DNA of 17,825 bases, taken from Gemmatimonadota bacterium. Lineage in GTDB: Bacteria; Gemmatimonadota; Gemmatimonadetes; Longimicrobiales; UBA6960. The DNA lies in the NCBI GenBank assembly GCA_022564535.1, contig JADFLD010000005.1:1-17825 (forward strand), given 5' to 3'. The number at the start of each line of letters is the position of its first letter. Within the stretch, counting starts at the first letter, position 1. Positions 7,732 to 14,308 of the stretch are shown in pieces. Below the pieces are notes generated by a model that saw only the letters and a program-made list of their open reading frames with translations, was not told where the DNA came from and ran no database searches. The translations under genes and the position numbers were made by a program.

Positions 7732-8457
7732 TCACGAGGCCGCGGCCACGCGCCCGAACCGACGGTCTCGGCTTCGGAAGTCTTCGATCGCCTCGGCCAG
7801 ATGTCCGCCCCCGAAGTCGGGCCACATGATCGGCGTGAAGAGCAGCTCGGCGTACGCACACTCCCACAGGAGGAAGTCACTCAGTCGCCGTTCACCCCCG
7901 GTTCGGATCAAGAGGTCTACGTCCGGTGCGGGACCTCCACCGTTCATCGCTTTGCCTAGCAGCGTGGCCATGTCCTGGCGCTCGATGTCGGAAGCCTCGG
8001 CGGCGGCTCGCACGGCCCTCAGCAGGAGGTCCCGGCTCGAATAGTCGATGGCGAGCCGGAGCAGAAGGCGTTGACCTTCGACGGTCGTGCGCTCGGCGTC
8101 TTCAATCGTACGTACGAGGGCGGCATCTAGGCGGTCCCGACGACCCACCACCTGCAGCCGCACGCCATTTGCCTCGAGCTCCCTAGATTCGGAGCGGAGA
8201 TATCGCCCGAACAGCTTCATCAGGACCGCGACCTCCGCTGCCGGACGGCGCCAGTTGTCGGACGAGAACGCGTACAGCGTCAGCGTTCCGACGTCGAGAT
8301 CGGGGGCCGCCTCGACGATGCGCCGCACGGCCTCGGCCCCCTGCCTGTGTCCCCATTCGCGCCGCCGGCCACGCGCCCTCGCCCAGCGCCCATTTCCATC
8401 CATGATGATCGCCACGTGGATTCCGTCGACTGTTGAGCGGCAGATGCTCTGCGTCAT
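7732..8457 (-). CDS. uppS: Undecaprenyl diphosphate synthase (cis-prenyltransferase)
   Basis: UppS condenses isopentenyl diphosphate units onto farnesyl diphosphate to make the C55 carrier lipid precursor for peptidoglycan and other cell-envelope polymers. The 241-residue product has normal length. It carries the catalytic Asp in [10 protein letters not shown] (D20), the conserved [11 protein letters not shown], and the C-terminal [21 protein letters not shown], which binds diphosphate and Mg2+. The ATG at 8457 overlaps the TGA of the upstream winged-helix gene (ATGA), indicating translational coupling. Unlike the common bacterial order, no cdsA or dxr follows; the next gene is the convergent ada. 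Its place as last gene of an operon with a regulator and a membrane protein is unusual. Confidence 0.95.
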   Translation of the reverse strand: MTQSICRSTVDGIHVAIIMDGNGRWARARGRRREWGHRQGAEAVRRIVEAAPDLDVGTLTLYAFSSDNWRRPAAEVAVLMKLFGRYLRSESRELEANGVRLQVVGRRDRLDAALVRTIEDAERTTVEGQRLLLRLAIDYSSRDLLLRAVRAAAEASDIERQDMATLLGKAMNGGGPAPDVDLLIRTGGERRLSDFLLWECAYAELLFTPIMWPDFGGGHLAEAIEDFRSRDRRFGRVAAAS

Positions 8458-8858
8458 GAGCTCCCCGTCACGTTGCGCGTGGCTTGAATGATCGCCTCCA
8501 TGTGGTCCAGGTAGGCCTTGAGCTCCTTCCGGCCCTTCGATGTCAGTTCGTACTCGGTCTTGAACACGCGTCCCTCGTAGAATTTTGTGCGCGCCATGTA
8601 CCCGGCCTCCTCCAGGCGTCGAGCGTGGGCGCTCAGATTCCCATCGGTGATGCCGAGCAGGTCTCGCAAGTCCGTGAACGTCAAGGAGCCATTTACAGCT
8701 AGGGCGCTTACGATTCCAAGCCGGACGCGCTCGTGTATGAGCTGGTCGAGCTCGAGCGCCTCCGCCTCCGGTTGGCGACCCTCGACACTTCCGAGGGGTC
8801 GTGCGTGGGCTTCTCCCCCGTCCGTGTCACGTCGAACCGCTCCGCGTCTAGCCGCCAT
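8454..8858 (-). CDS. Winged-helix transcriptional regulator
   Basis: This is a 134-residue DNA-binding protein of the short winged-helix type (ArsR/MarR-like, HTH_27-like). After a polar, probably disordered leader of about 35 residues comes [17 protein letters not shown]. The helix-turn-helix is [28 protein letters not shown], followed by the wing ([20 protein letters not shown]) and a final helix for dimerisation. The ATG at 8858 has GGAGG four bases upstream. The start overlaps the end of the membrane-protein gene by 11 bp and the stop overlaps the uppS start by 4 bp. The palindrome at 9519-9535 upstream of the operon is a natural candidate for its own binding site. No ligand-binding domain is visible, so the adjacent membrane protein may supply the signal. 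Confidence 0.88.
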   Translation of the reverse strand: MAARRGAVRRDTDGGEAHARPLGSVEGRQPEAEALELDQLIHERVRLGIVSALAVNGSLTFTDLRDLLGITDGNLSAHARRLEEAGYMARTKFYEGRVFKTEYELTSKGRKELKAYLDHMEAIIQATRNVTGSS

Positions 8859-9465
8859 GCTTCCTCCAGATCACGATACCGAACGCGATGTGCAATCCGC
8901 CGAACCCGGCGGCCATGAAGGCGTCCCCCCACGCCGCTGGGGAAACCAGGGCTGCCGCGCCGGCGAGCATAAATGCAGCACCCATCGCGGGAACCGGTCT
9001 TACGGAGTAGGAGCCGCCCGTCACCACACTCGTTCCGTACATGAGGAGCCACATGCCGGGCAGCAGATCCATCGATCCGATTCGAACCAGCGCCAGCGTC
9101 AGGAGCGCCCCAGCGGCGAGCGGAGGGATCACGTTCCACGTGAACTTCCGGCCTGGGCCGGTCAGCAGGGTCATCCCCTCGGCTCGGGACTTGGCGGCCA
9201 TCATGAGCGTGGCGACGGTGAGCGAAAGTCCGGCCGCACCGAGCCAAGTCATGAGCCATACGGTGGAGGATTCCGCTCGTCCCGCGATCACCGAAGCGGT
9301 CAGCGCGACCAACCCCATCACCACCCCACCGACGCCGGACACGTGAGTGAACGATGCCGAGCGCTCCATCGTCTCGCGGATGTAGCGCAGGTTGTCCATC
9401 GCGCGGTCGTGCAGGGCAACGGCCGGCGGGTCCCTCTGCGGGAGTTTTCTCGCGGGCAGGTTCAT
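8848..9465 (-). CDS. Six-TM inner-membrane protein of unknown function, encoded with a winged-helix regulator
   Basis: I do not recognise a named family. The 205-residue product has a polar N-terminal segment of about 40 residues (including MDNLRYIRETMERSASF) and then about six hydrophobic segments near 42-61, 69-91, 110-128, 134-152, 158-176 and 181-200. It ends in a short basic tail (WRKHGG). There is no periplasmic domain or catalytic motif. The start could be the ATG at 9465 or the in-frame ATG at 9396; neither has a clear ribosome binding site. Its 3' end overlaps the winged-helix gene by 11 bp. The context suggests a partner or target of that regulator, perhaps sensing membrane state, but this is inference. 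Confidence 0.75.
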   Translation of the reverse strand: MNLPARKLPQRDPPAVALHDRAMDNLRYIRETMERSASFTHVSGVGGVVMGLVALTASVIAGRAESSTVWLMTWLGAAGLSLTVATLMMAAKSRAEGMTLLTGPGRKFTWNVIPPLAAGALLTLALVRIGSMDLLPGMWLLMYGTSVVTGGSYSVRPVPAMGAAFMLAGAAALVSPAAWGDAFMAAGFGGLHIAFGIVIWRKHGG

Positions 9466-9518
9466 GGTCGCGGAACGGGTTGAGTGCGTCGTGCGTGGGG
9501 GGTGTCCTTCACCTTACG

Positions 9519-9535
9519 ACTTTGCGACGCAAAGT
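9519..9535. promoter_or_regulatory. Perfect 17-bp palindrome, candidate operator of the membrane protein/regulator/uppS operon
   Basis: ACTTTGCGACGCAAAGT consists of two perfect 8-base arms around a central A. It lies 53 bp before the first gene of the minus-strand operon. On that strand a possible promoter is TTGGCG (9555-9560) and TACTTT (9531-9536) with an 18-bp spacer, so the palindrome would overlap the -10 element, a classic repressor position. The symmetry is directly visible; the promoter match is weak. Confidence 0.55.
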
Positions 9536-9591
9536 ACATGCCATACGCCCAGATCGCCAACGCTTTGTTTCGAGATCGCGCGCGGATCCCG

Positions 9592-10581
9592 TCAGTCGCG
9601 TGGCGCAATGACCTGTAGGGCGCCGGGAAGGACACGCACGTCGATCGTCGGCTCCGACGATTTCCACACTTCACCGTCTACCTCGAAGCGCGGCGCGTCG
9701 GCGAAGCGCAGACGGAAACTCCCGTCGGCGAGAATCTCCACCCTGTCGGACGACCCATGACGGCCGCGTTCGGCCAGGTTGAAGAGCTTCAGTCTCGTGA
9801 GCGGAGGAGCATCACCGATCATGCACGCGTGCAGCTTCCCGTCTTGAAGCGTTGCGGCGGGTGCGATCGGGAATCCACCCCCGAAGAATCGCCCATTCGA
9901 AACGGTAAGCAGCAGCAGGTCGGAGTCGTGCTCTTGCCCGTCGCCCGGTGTCACTCCGACTCGTATTCCGGGGAACCGGAAGAGCTGTTGCAGGGCGGTC
10001 ACCTTGTACAGCAACGCGCCCCTCAGGAAGCGAGCCCCGACCGCCGCGTCGATCACGGCGATGTCGAAACCAAAGCCGATCAGGTTGAGGAAGTGACGAG
10101 CCTCCAGCCGGTCCGGCTCTTGTTCGGAGGCGCAAAGCGTGTCCACGCGACCTACGTCGATCGCCCTCGAATGGCCGTCGGCGAGGACGCGCACGGCCTC
10201 CGCGGGATTCCCTGCATCGTATCCGAAATTGCGGCCGAAGTCGTTTCCCGTTCCGCTCGGCAGGACGGCGAACACGACATCAGTGCGGCCACTCGCGACG
10301 AGCCGGTCCGCGACATTGCTCAAGGTTCCGTCACCCCCGACCGCCACGATGACGTCGTAACCGTCATCGAGCGCTCGCTCCGCCAGCTCGCGCTCCTCCC
10401 CGGGCCGGGTCGTCGCCCCGAAGGTCACGTCGTCGAGAGCGTCCCGAAGCAACCCCTGATAGACCCCGAGGCGCTTGCCACCCCGCCCTCGTCCAGAGGC
10501 CGGGTTGAAGATGACGAAGTGTCTACGGGCGGTCAGAAGGACACCATCGGATCGAATGTCTGCGTGCCCTTCCTGTACCAC
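9592..10581 (-). CDS. Diacylglycerol kinase / YegS-type lipid kinase family protein
   Basis: This family phosphorylates diacylglycerol or related lipids with ATP, giving phosphatidic acid. The 329-residue product has the family motifs FNPASGRGRG (about 25-34), the nucleotide-binding VGGDGT (81-86) and PSGTGNDFGR (108-117). A C-terminal beta-rich domain ends in FEVDGEVW and VLPGALQVIAP. The start is the GTG at 10581, which overlaps the upstream gene by 49 bp. No closer start is obvious, because the conserved RRHFVIFNPASG begins only about 20 codons in. The overlap indicates co-expression with the acetoacetate-decarboxylase-like gene. In context it could feed phosphatidate to the neighbouring phospholipid operon. 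The exact lipid substrate cannot be read from sequence. Confidence 0.9.
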   Translation of the reverse strand: MVQEGHADIRSDGVLLTARRHFVIFNPASGRGRGGKRLGVYQGLLRDALDDVTFGATTRPGEERELAERALDDGYDVIVAVGGDGTLSNVADRLVASGRTDVVFAVLPSGTGNDFGRNFGYDAGNPAEAVRVLADGHSRAIDVGRVDTLCASEQEPDRLEARHFLNLIGFGFDIAVIDAAVGARFLRGALLYKVTALQQLFRFPGIRVGVTPGDGQEHDSDLLLLTVSNGRFFGGGFPIAPAATLQDGKLHACMIGDAPPLTRLKLFNLAERGRHGSSDRVEILADGSFRLRFADAPRFEVDGEVWKSSEPTIDVRVLPGALQVIAPRD

Positions 10582-11204
10582 TCTTCACGGAACGGGTAGG
10601 TGTGCACGTCGTCGATGGTCAGGCCCTCCGTCATCGGATGCTCGTAGAGCGTGAGCGAACCGGTTTCCTCCTCATGCTCCGAGTGCTCCGCCTCCATCAG
10701 GATGTTCACCTTGAAGTGATCCTCTGGGTTGACCGTGAAGCATGTGTAATTGTTGGCGGCGGCCCCCCACCTGAATTCCGTTACGACGAGCTCGAGAACC
10801 GGCGCGTCGTCGTCGGTCATCGTTACGGTGATCTTGCCGTCTCCCTCGGCGAAGTCGACGTCCACGTCCTTCATGTAGTGTGGCAGACGCCATCGCTCAA
10901 TCGCGTGTGCGCGGGACTCGGGCGTCGATGTACCGACCATGAACGGGAAGAAGGCCGCCTTGGACAACAGCTTGCCGGGCTCGACCATGGGTGGCACCAC
11001 TACAGCCAACACGACCTCGTCATACTCCCCCACCATGCTCTCGCAGAAATGGAAACAGGTGATGGCAAGGATGCTGCGCTCGTGCTGCACCTCGAGAGGT
11101 TCCAGATGGCTTGGCAGAAGCTTGCGGGCGTCCTCCGTGGGCATCTCGAAGTAGCCGCCGACGCAAAGATCGAAGCCGTAGTACGTGTACCCGGGAGTGC
11201 TCAT
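10533..11204 (-). CDS. Acetoacetate decarboxylase-like protein, function uncertain
   Basis: The 223-residue product resembles the acetoacetate decarboxylase superfamily. It has the N-terminal EDARKLLPSHLEPLEV, then a strand reading SILAITCFHF followed by GEYDEVVLAVVVPP, and later ERWRLPHYMKDVDVDF. In true decarboxylases the last region carries a Pro-Lys-Lys with the Schiff-base lysine. Here it reads P-H-Y-M-K, so the catalytic lysine seems shifted or missing and the protein may bind rather than decarboxylate its ligand. The ATG at 11204 has no obvious ribosome binding site but has a GATAAT seven bases upstream on the coding strand, suggesting a leaderless transcript. It overlaps the lipid kinase by 49 bp and is divergent from the plsC-type operon. 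The superfamily assignment is moderate; the function is open. Confidence 0.6.
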   Translation of the reverse strand: MSTPGYTYYGFDLCVGGYFEMPTEDARKLLPSHLEPLEVQHERSILAITCFHFCESMVGEYDEVVLAVVVPPMVEPGKLLSKAAFFPFMVGTSTPESRAHAIERWRLPHYMKDVDVDFAEGDGKITVTMTDDDAPVLELVVTEFRWGAAANNYTCFTVNPEDHFKVNILMEAEHSEHEEETGSLTLYEHPMTEGLTIDDVHTYPFREEWYRKGTQTFDPMVSF

Positions 11205-11309
11205 ATCAGAGATTATCTTTATGATGGTGGTTGGATCGGGTTAGCCTTCCGTCGTAGGGCTACCCACTGATATTCGCCTGCTCGCACTTGTTGCCTGGAG
11301 ACGCGTTTC
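11205..11309. promoter_or_regulatory. Divergent promoter region between the ADC-like gene and the phospholipid operon
   Basis: This 105-bp spacer must drive both the minus-strand ADC-like/lipid-kinase pair and the plus-strand acyltransferase operon. On the minus strand GATAAT (11212-11217) ends seven bases before the ATG at 11204. On the plus strand GGAG at 11297-11300 precedes the TTG start by nine bases. No clear -35 element is visible for either direction. Confidence 0.4.
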
Positions 11310-12083
11310 TTGAAGTTCAGAGGTTACCTGGCGCTCGCCGTTGTATGCCTGGCTCTTGTCGTCTCCGATCCTATTCAGCGCTTCATGATCGCGCCGTGGG
11401 TCAAGCTCAGACCGGCCCGGCGCATTCCCGTGCTCGAGTGGTGGATCAAGCTAATGGCATGGGTCACAACGAGACCCCTCATTCACATCGGTGGGGCCAC
11501 CATTCCGGTGCCCCCGAGGATCGTCCCAGCCCGGCCCGGCATGCTCATCTTGATGAACCATCAGTCGGTGTTCGATATCCCACTGGTGGTTCAGACCGTC
11601 GATGGCGGCTATCCGCGGATCGTGACGCGAGCCCGGTACAGCCGTTTCATTCCGCTAGTCTCGTACATGGTTCGACTCTATCAATACCCCGTCGTGGACC
11701 CGACGGCAAACGCCCGGGAGCTCCGGAAGAGCCTCGAGGCCTTGGGTGAGGCGGGGCGTAACGCCGACCTGCCGATCGCTGTATTTCCGGAAGGCACGCG
11801 GACCAAGAATGGAGAGATTGGACGCTTCAAGGGGGCGGGACTCAAGAGGCTTCTCGCAGAGCGCACCTGGACCGTTTACATCTTCGTGGCGGACGGGTTT
11901 TGGAAGACCGCGAAGCTCAAGGATTTCGTGAAAGGGATGGATCACGTCGACGGGCAGATCACCCACGTGGGGACGCTGGAGTGGACCGATCCCGAAGCGG
12001 ATCCGGTTCCCTTTATCGCCAAGAGCCGTGAGATGATGGTCGAGGGATTGGCCAACCTGAGGGCCGAGGCCGCCGGAGCGTGA
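11310..12083 (+). CDS. plsC: 1-acyl-sn-glycerol-3-phosphate acyltransferase (PlsC-type)
   Basis: This enzyme acylates lysophosphatidic acid to phosphatidic acid at the inner membrane. The 257-residue product has an N-terminal hydrophobic anchor (YLALAVVCLALVV). The PlsC/LPLAT motif I is NHQSVFD (the H-X4-D acyltransfer pair) and motif III is FPEGTRT, with the conserved phosphate-binding Glu-Gly-Thr-Arg. The start is a TTG at 11310 with GGAG nine bases upstream; the next Met (position 11385) would cut into the N-terminal anchor. Its TGA overlaps the GTG start of the next gene (GTGA), so translation is probably coupled. It is the first gene of a three-gene lipid operon whose next step would use its product, phosphatidate. 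The family is secure, the symbol slightly less so. Confidence 0.9.
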   Translation: MKFRGYLALAVVCLALVVSDPIQRFMIAPWVKLRPARRIPVLEWWIKLMAWVTTRPLIHIGGATIPVPPRIVPARPGMLILMNHQSVFDIPLVVQTVDGGYPRIVTRARYSRFIPLVSYMVRLYQYPVVDPTANARELRKSLEALGEAGRNADLPIAVFPEGTRTKNGEIGRFKGAGLKRLLAERTWTVYIFVADGFWKTAKLKDFVKGMDHVDGQITHVGTLEWTDPEADPVPFIAKSREMMVEGLANLRAEAAGA

Positions 12084-13033
12084 CGGAGTCTGCCGCCGAG
12101 AGGTGGCCGGATGCGTTCGCGCTCGCCGGACGACTCGTCCAACAGACCGGCGACAGTGTACGGGTGGTCCTGATTTACGGATCGCGATTGTGGCGAACGA
12201 ACCCCGGCCGACGCAGTGCGCTCGACTTCGTCGTCATCGTAGATGAGTACCGGTCCTTCTATTCCCATCTGTCGAGGGCGCGGGAGCTTCACCGCCCCGT
12301 CGCGCTCATGACGGCGCTCGCTCGCGTGCTCGCTCCGAACGTGATCTCGTACACGCCGGACGGAGGGCGAGGCAGCGTCGCAACGTGCCTCCTGGTGAGC
12401 AAAGCCGACTTCGCGCGAGCCATGGGTGCGAACCCACCCGATCACTTTCTACTGGGACGAATGGTTCAACGACTCGGCACCGTTTGGACGGCTGACGCGT
12501 CGGAACAGCGCTGGGTGCAAGAACAGATCAACGGGGCCCATATGCGCGTGCTCGAGTGGATGGCTCCCTATCTCCACGAACCCGTCGACGCCGCGGGGTT
12601 GGGCCGGCGGCTCCTCGAAGTCTGCTACTCTGGGGAGCTGCGTCCTGAGTCCAAGGCCCGTCCCGGCCGGGTCTTCGAAGCGCAGGCAGAACACTTCGCC
12701 ACGGTTCTCGAGCCGGCTCTGGAGGCCGCCGTCGTCGCTGGACGGATGCGGCGAGAGGGAGACGCCTACGCACTGACTGGGCCGGTTTCCGACGCCGATC
12801 GCCGCCGGTGGCGGTGGCACTTCCGGCGGTCCAAGGCCCGCACGACGATGCGTCTGTTCAAGCACACCGTGACGTTCGCAAACTGGCTGCCGTACCTCGT
12901 TCACAAAGTCGAGCGGCACACGGGTCGGTCCATCGACCTGACGTTCCTCGAGCGGAAGCTCCCGATTGTCTTCCTGTGGCCTCGGGTGATCCGGGTGCTA
13001 TTGACCAAACCACGGGAAGAGATCGAAGAGTGA
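12080..13033 (+). CDS. Tam41/Mmp37-like nucleotidyltransferase, putative CDP-diacylglycerol synthase
   Basis: The 317-residue product resembles mitochondrial Tam41, which makes CDP-diacylglycerol from phosphatidate and CTP and is unrelated to the integral-membrane CdsA. The nucleotidyltransferase core reads VVLIYGSRLW (GS at 34-35), then ALDFVVIVDE with acidic residues D49 and D55. ISYTPDGGRG (89-98) is followed by LLVSKADFARAM and LLGRMVQRL, in the same order as the Tam41 'vyfNP, viStd.L, AGRLqKPV' region. CYSGELRPESKARPGRVFEAQAEHF (182-206) matches the Tam41 'SYsGDiRm.gEd..Kv' segment. The C-terminus (about 250-310) is basic and amphipathic, as for a peripheral membrane protein. I made this comparison from memory of Tam41. 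Both ends show GTGA overlaps, with the PlsC-type gene and with a CDP-alcohol phosphatidyltransferase, the enzymes expected before and after CDP-DAG. Confidence 0.75.
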   Translation: MTESAAERWPDAFALAGRLVQQTGDSVRVVLIYGSRLWRTNPGRRSALDFVVIVDEYRSFYSHLSRARELHRPVALMTALARVLAPNVISYTPDGGRGSVATCLLVSKADFARAMGANPPDHFLLGRMVQRLGTVWTADASEQRWVQEQINGAHMRVLEWMAPYLHEPVDAAGLGRRLLEVCYSGELRPESKARPGRVFEAQAEHFATVLEPALEAAVVAGRMRREGDAYALTGPVSDADRRRWRWHFRRSKARTTMRLFKHTVTFANWLPYLVHKVERHTGRSIDLTFLERKLPIVFLWPRVIRVLLTKPREEIEE

Positions 13034-13761
13034 GAACCGACATGGCGGTCCTCGTCGGCGTTCTGGCTGGCGCGCTCGTTTCGATGCCGGTGTACGCGTC
13101 GGTCTCGAGGAATCGACACGATCCGAACGAGATTTCGGACCGCGGCAGTTTCGTCCTAGGCGGCTTCATCCGGAGCTGGTTCTACTGGTTCATTGGCCCG
13201 CTCGAGCGACTGGCTCTCCTTCTCGGCGTCTCAGCGACCGCGTTCAACCTCCTCGGTGTCGCCTTCGGGGTGGGCGCGGGTGCGTTGTTCGCGACCGGCC
13301 ATGTCAACGTGGGTGGGTGGTGCGTACTGTGTGGAGGTGTGGCGGACGTATTGGACGGCCGGATCGCACGTGTGCAGGGCAAGGTGAGTCAGGCCGGAGC
13401 GTTTCTGGATTCGACGCTGGATCGATTCGCTGAGGTGGGGGTCTTTGTCGGACTCTCGCTTCTCTTCATGGCGTCCGCGGTGGAGCTGGCCGTGGTCGTC
13501 ACCGCGCTCGGTGGATCCCTCCTGGTCAGCTACGCGCGGGCCCGGGGCGAGAGCCTGGGAGTCGTGTGCACGGTGGGGGTCATGCAACGTGCCGAGCGGC
13601 TGATGCTCGTCGGGTTCGGGGGCATCTTCGACCCGGCAGTCACGGAGTGGCGAAACTGGGCACCGGGAACGCTCCTCATTGCAGTCGTCGGTGTGGTCGC
13701 GGCAGGTACAGTGGGGACCGCGATCTACCGCACGGTATGGATCGCGCGGCGGCTCGACTGA
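13030..13761 (+). CDS. CDP-alcohol phosphatidyltransferase
   Basis: This integral membrane enzyme swaps the CMP of a CDP-lipid for an alcohol to make a phospholipid. From the GTG at 13030, which overlaps the previous stop as GTGA, it is 243 residues; an ATG at 13042 is the alternative. The complete family motif is present: D106-x2-D109-G110-x2-A113-R114-x8-G123-x3-D127-x3-D131, the two-metal site. Several hydrophobic segments surround it (about 5-23, 52-90, 94-105, 135-165, 212-235). The later ARGESLGVVCTVGVMQRAER, with a conserved ER, recalls PgsA/phosphatidylinositol-phosphate-synthase-like members. The acceptor (glycerol phosphate, inositol phosphate or other) cannot be decided. It is the last gene of the lipid operon and would consume CDP-DAG made by the gene before it. 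Confidence 0.92.
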   Translation: MRTDMAVLVGVLAGALVSMPVYASVSRNRHDPNEISDRGSFVLGGFIRSWFYWFIGPLERLALLLGVSATAFNLLGVAFGVGAGALFATGHVNVGGWCVLCGGVADVLDGRIARVQGKVSQAGAFLDSTLDRFAEVGVFVGLSLLFMASAVELAVVVTALGGSLLVSYARARGESLGVVCTVGVMQRAERLMLVGFGGIFDPAVTEWRNWAPGTLLIAVVGVVAAGTVGTAIYRTVWIARRLD

Positions 13762-13870
13762 GCGACGCCGACTTTGGCCCCGGTGGATTCCCGCATCCGA
13801 GTTGTTTCCGTCCCCGCCCGGCGATAGTCTGACTCGGTCGCAGTCCTCGAACCTTCCCTCCACCCGTCAT

Positions 13871-13876
13871 GAGGTG
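13871..13876 (+). promoter_or_regulatory. Ribosome binding site favouring the start at 13881
   Basis: GAGGTG lies four bases before the ATG at 13881, while the ATG at 13869 has no such sequence. This decides between two in-frame starts of the small secreted protein. Confidence 0.5.
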
Positions 13877-13880
13877 CCAA

Positions 13881-14273
13881 ATGTCCAGATTGGCCCGAGG
13901 CTTCTGCCTATCTCTCACAGTACTCGCCTTGGCGGCATCGCCTGCCACCGCGCAGCAGAGCGTTGCTGGGACGTGGATGTTCATCATGAACGCACCTCAG
14001 GGCGTGGTCGAGATGACGGTCGTGTTCGCGCAGCACGGCACCGAGGTGACGGGCTCTGCGGAGATGGAGCTCGACATCCCCATGGCCACGGAGATCAGCG
14101 ACGGTCTGTTTGAGGACGGGACCTTGTCGTTCTTGTTGCACGTCGGCGTGGAAGACCAGTGGTTCACGGTGGAGATGGAGGCCGAGGTCGACGGCGACGA
14201 GATGACCGGAGAGGCTTACCTGCCGGAGATGGGTGCTTCGAGCTTCACGGCGAAGAGGTCCGAGGGGGGCTGA
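13881..14273 (+). CDS. Small secreted beta-rich protein of unknown function
   Basis: The 130-residue product starts with a signal peptide (basic MSRLARGF, hydrophobic CLSLTVLALAASPA, likely cut after ATA before QQS). The mature part of about 105 residues is acidic and made of alternating beta strands: GTWMFIMNAPQGVVEMTVVF, QHGTEVTGSAEMEL, DGTLSFLLHVG, EDQWFTVEMEAEVDGDEMTGEAYLPE, SSFTAKR. This strand pattern (G-x-W at the start, 'v.G..i.G' turns, final T-A-K/T-R) is typical of small secreted lipocalin-like proteins common in Gemmatimonadota and Acidobacteriota. No catalytic residue is evident. It stands alone, 119 bp after the lipid operon, and is convergent with the next gene. An upstream ATG at 13869 would add four residues. 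Confidence 0.8.
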   Translation: MSRLARGFCLSLTVLALAASPATAQQSVAGTWMFIMNAPQGVVEMTVVFAQHGTEVTGSAEMELDIPMATEISDGLFEDGTLSFLLHVGVEDQWFTVEMEAEVDGDEMTGEAYLPEMGASSFTAKRSEGG

Positions 14274-14308
14274 GACAGCCATAGGAAGAGGCCTGACACA
14301 CCCTCCCT

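Noticed and set aside
7712..7740. Inverted arms GCCTCG / CGAGGC between the convergent ada and uppS ends
   Set aside because: Six-base arms with a 17-base loop and no T-tract; such matches are common in GC-rich DNA.
12808..13029. In-frame upstream extension of the CDP-alcohol phosphatidyltransferase frame
   Set aside because: It lies inside the Tam41-like gene in another frame, has no lipid-enzyme features, and the GTG at 13030 with GTGA overlap gives a natural start.
13812..13840. TTGTTT...TAGTCT with a 17-base spacer before the small secreted protein
   Set aside because: Only three of six consensus bases in each element; could be chance.
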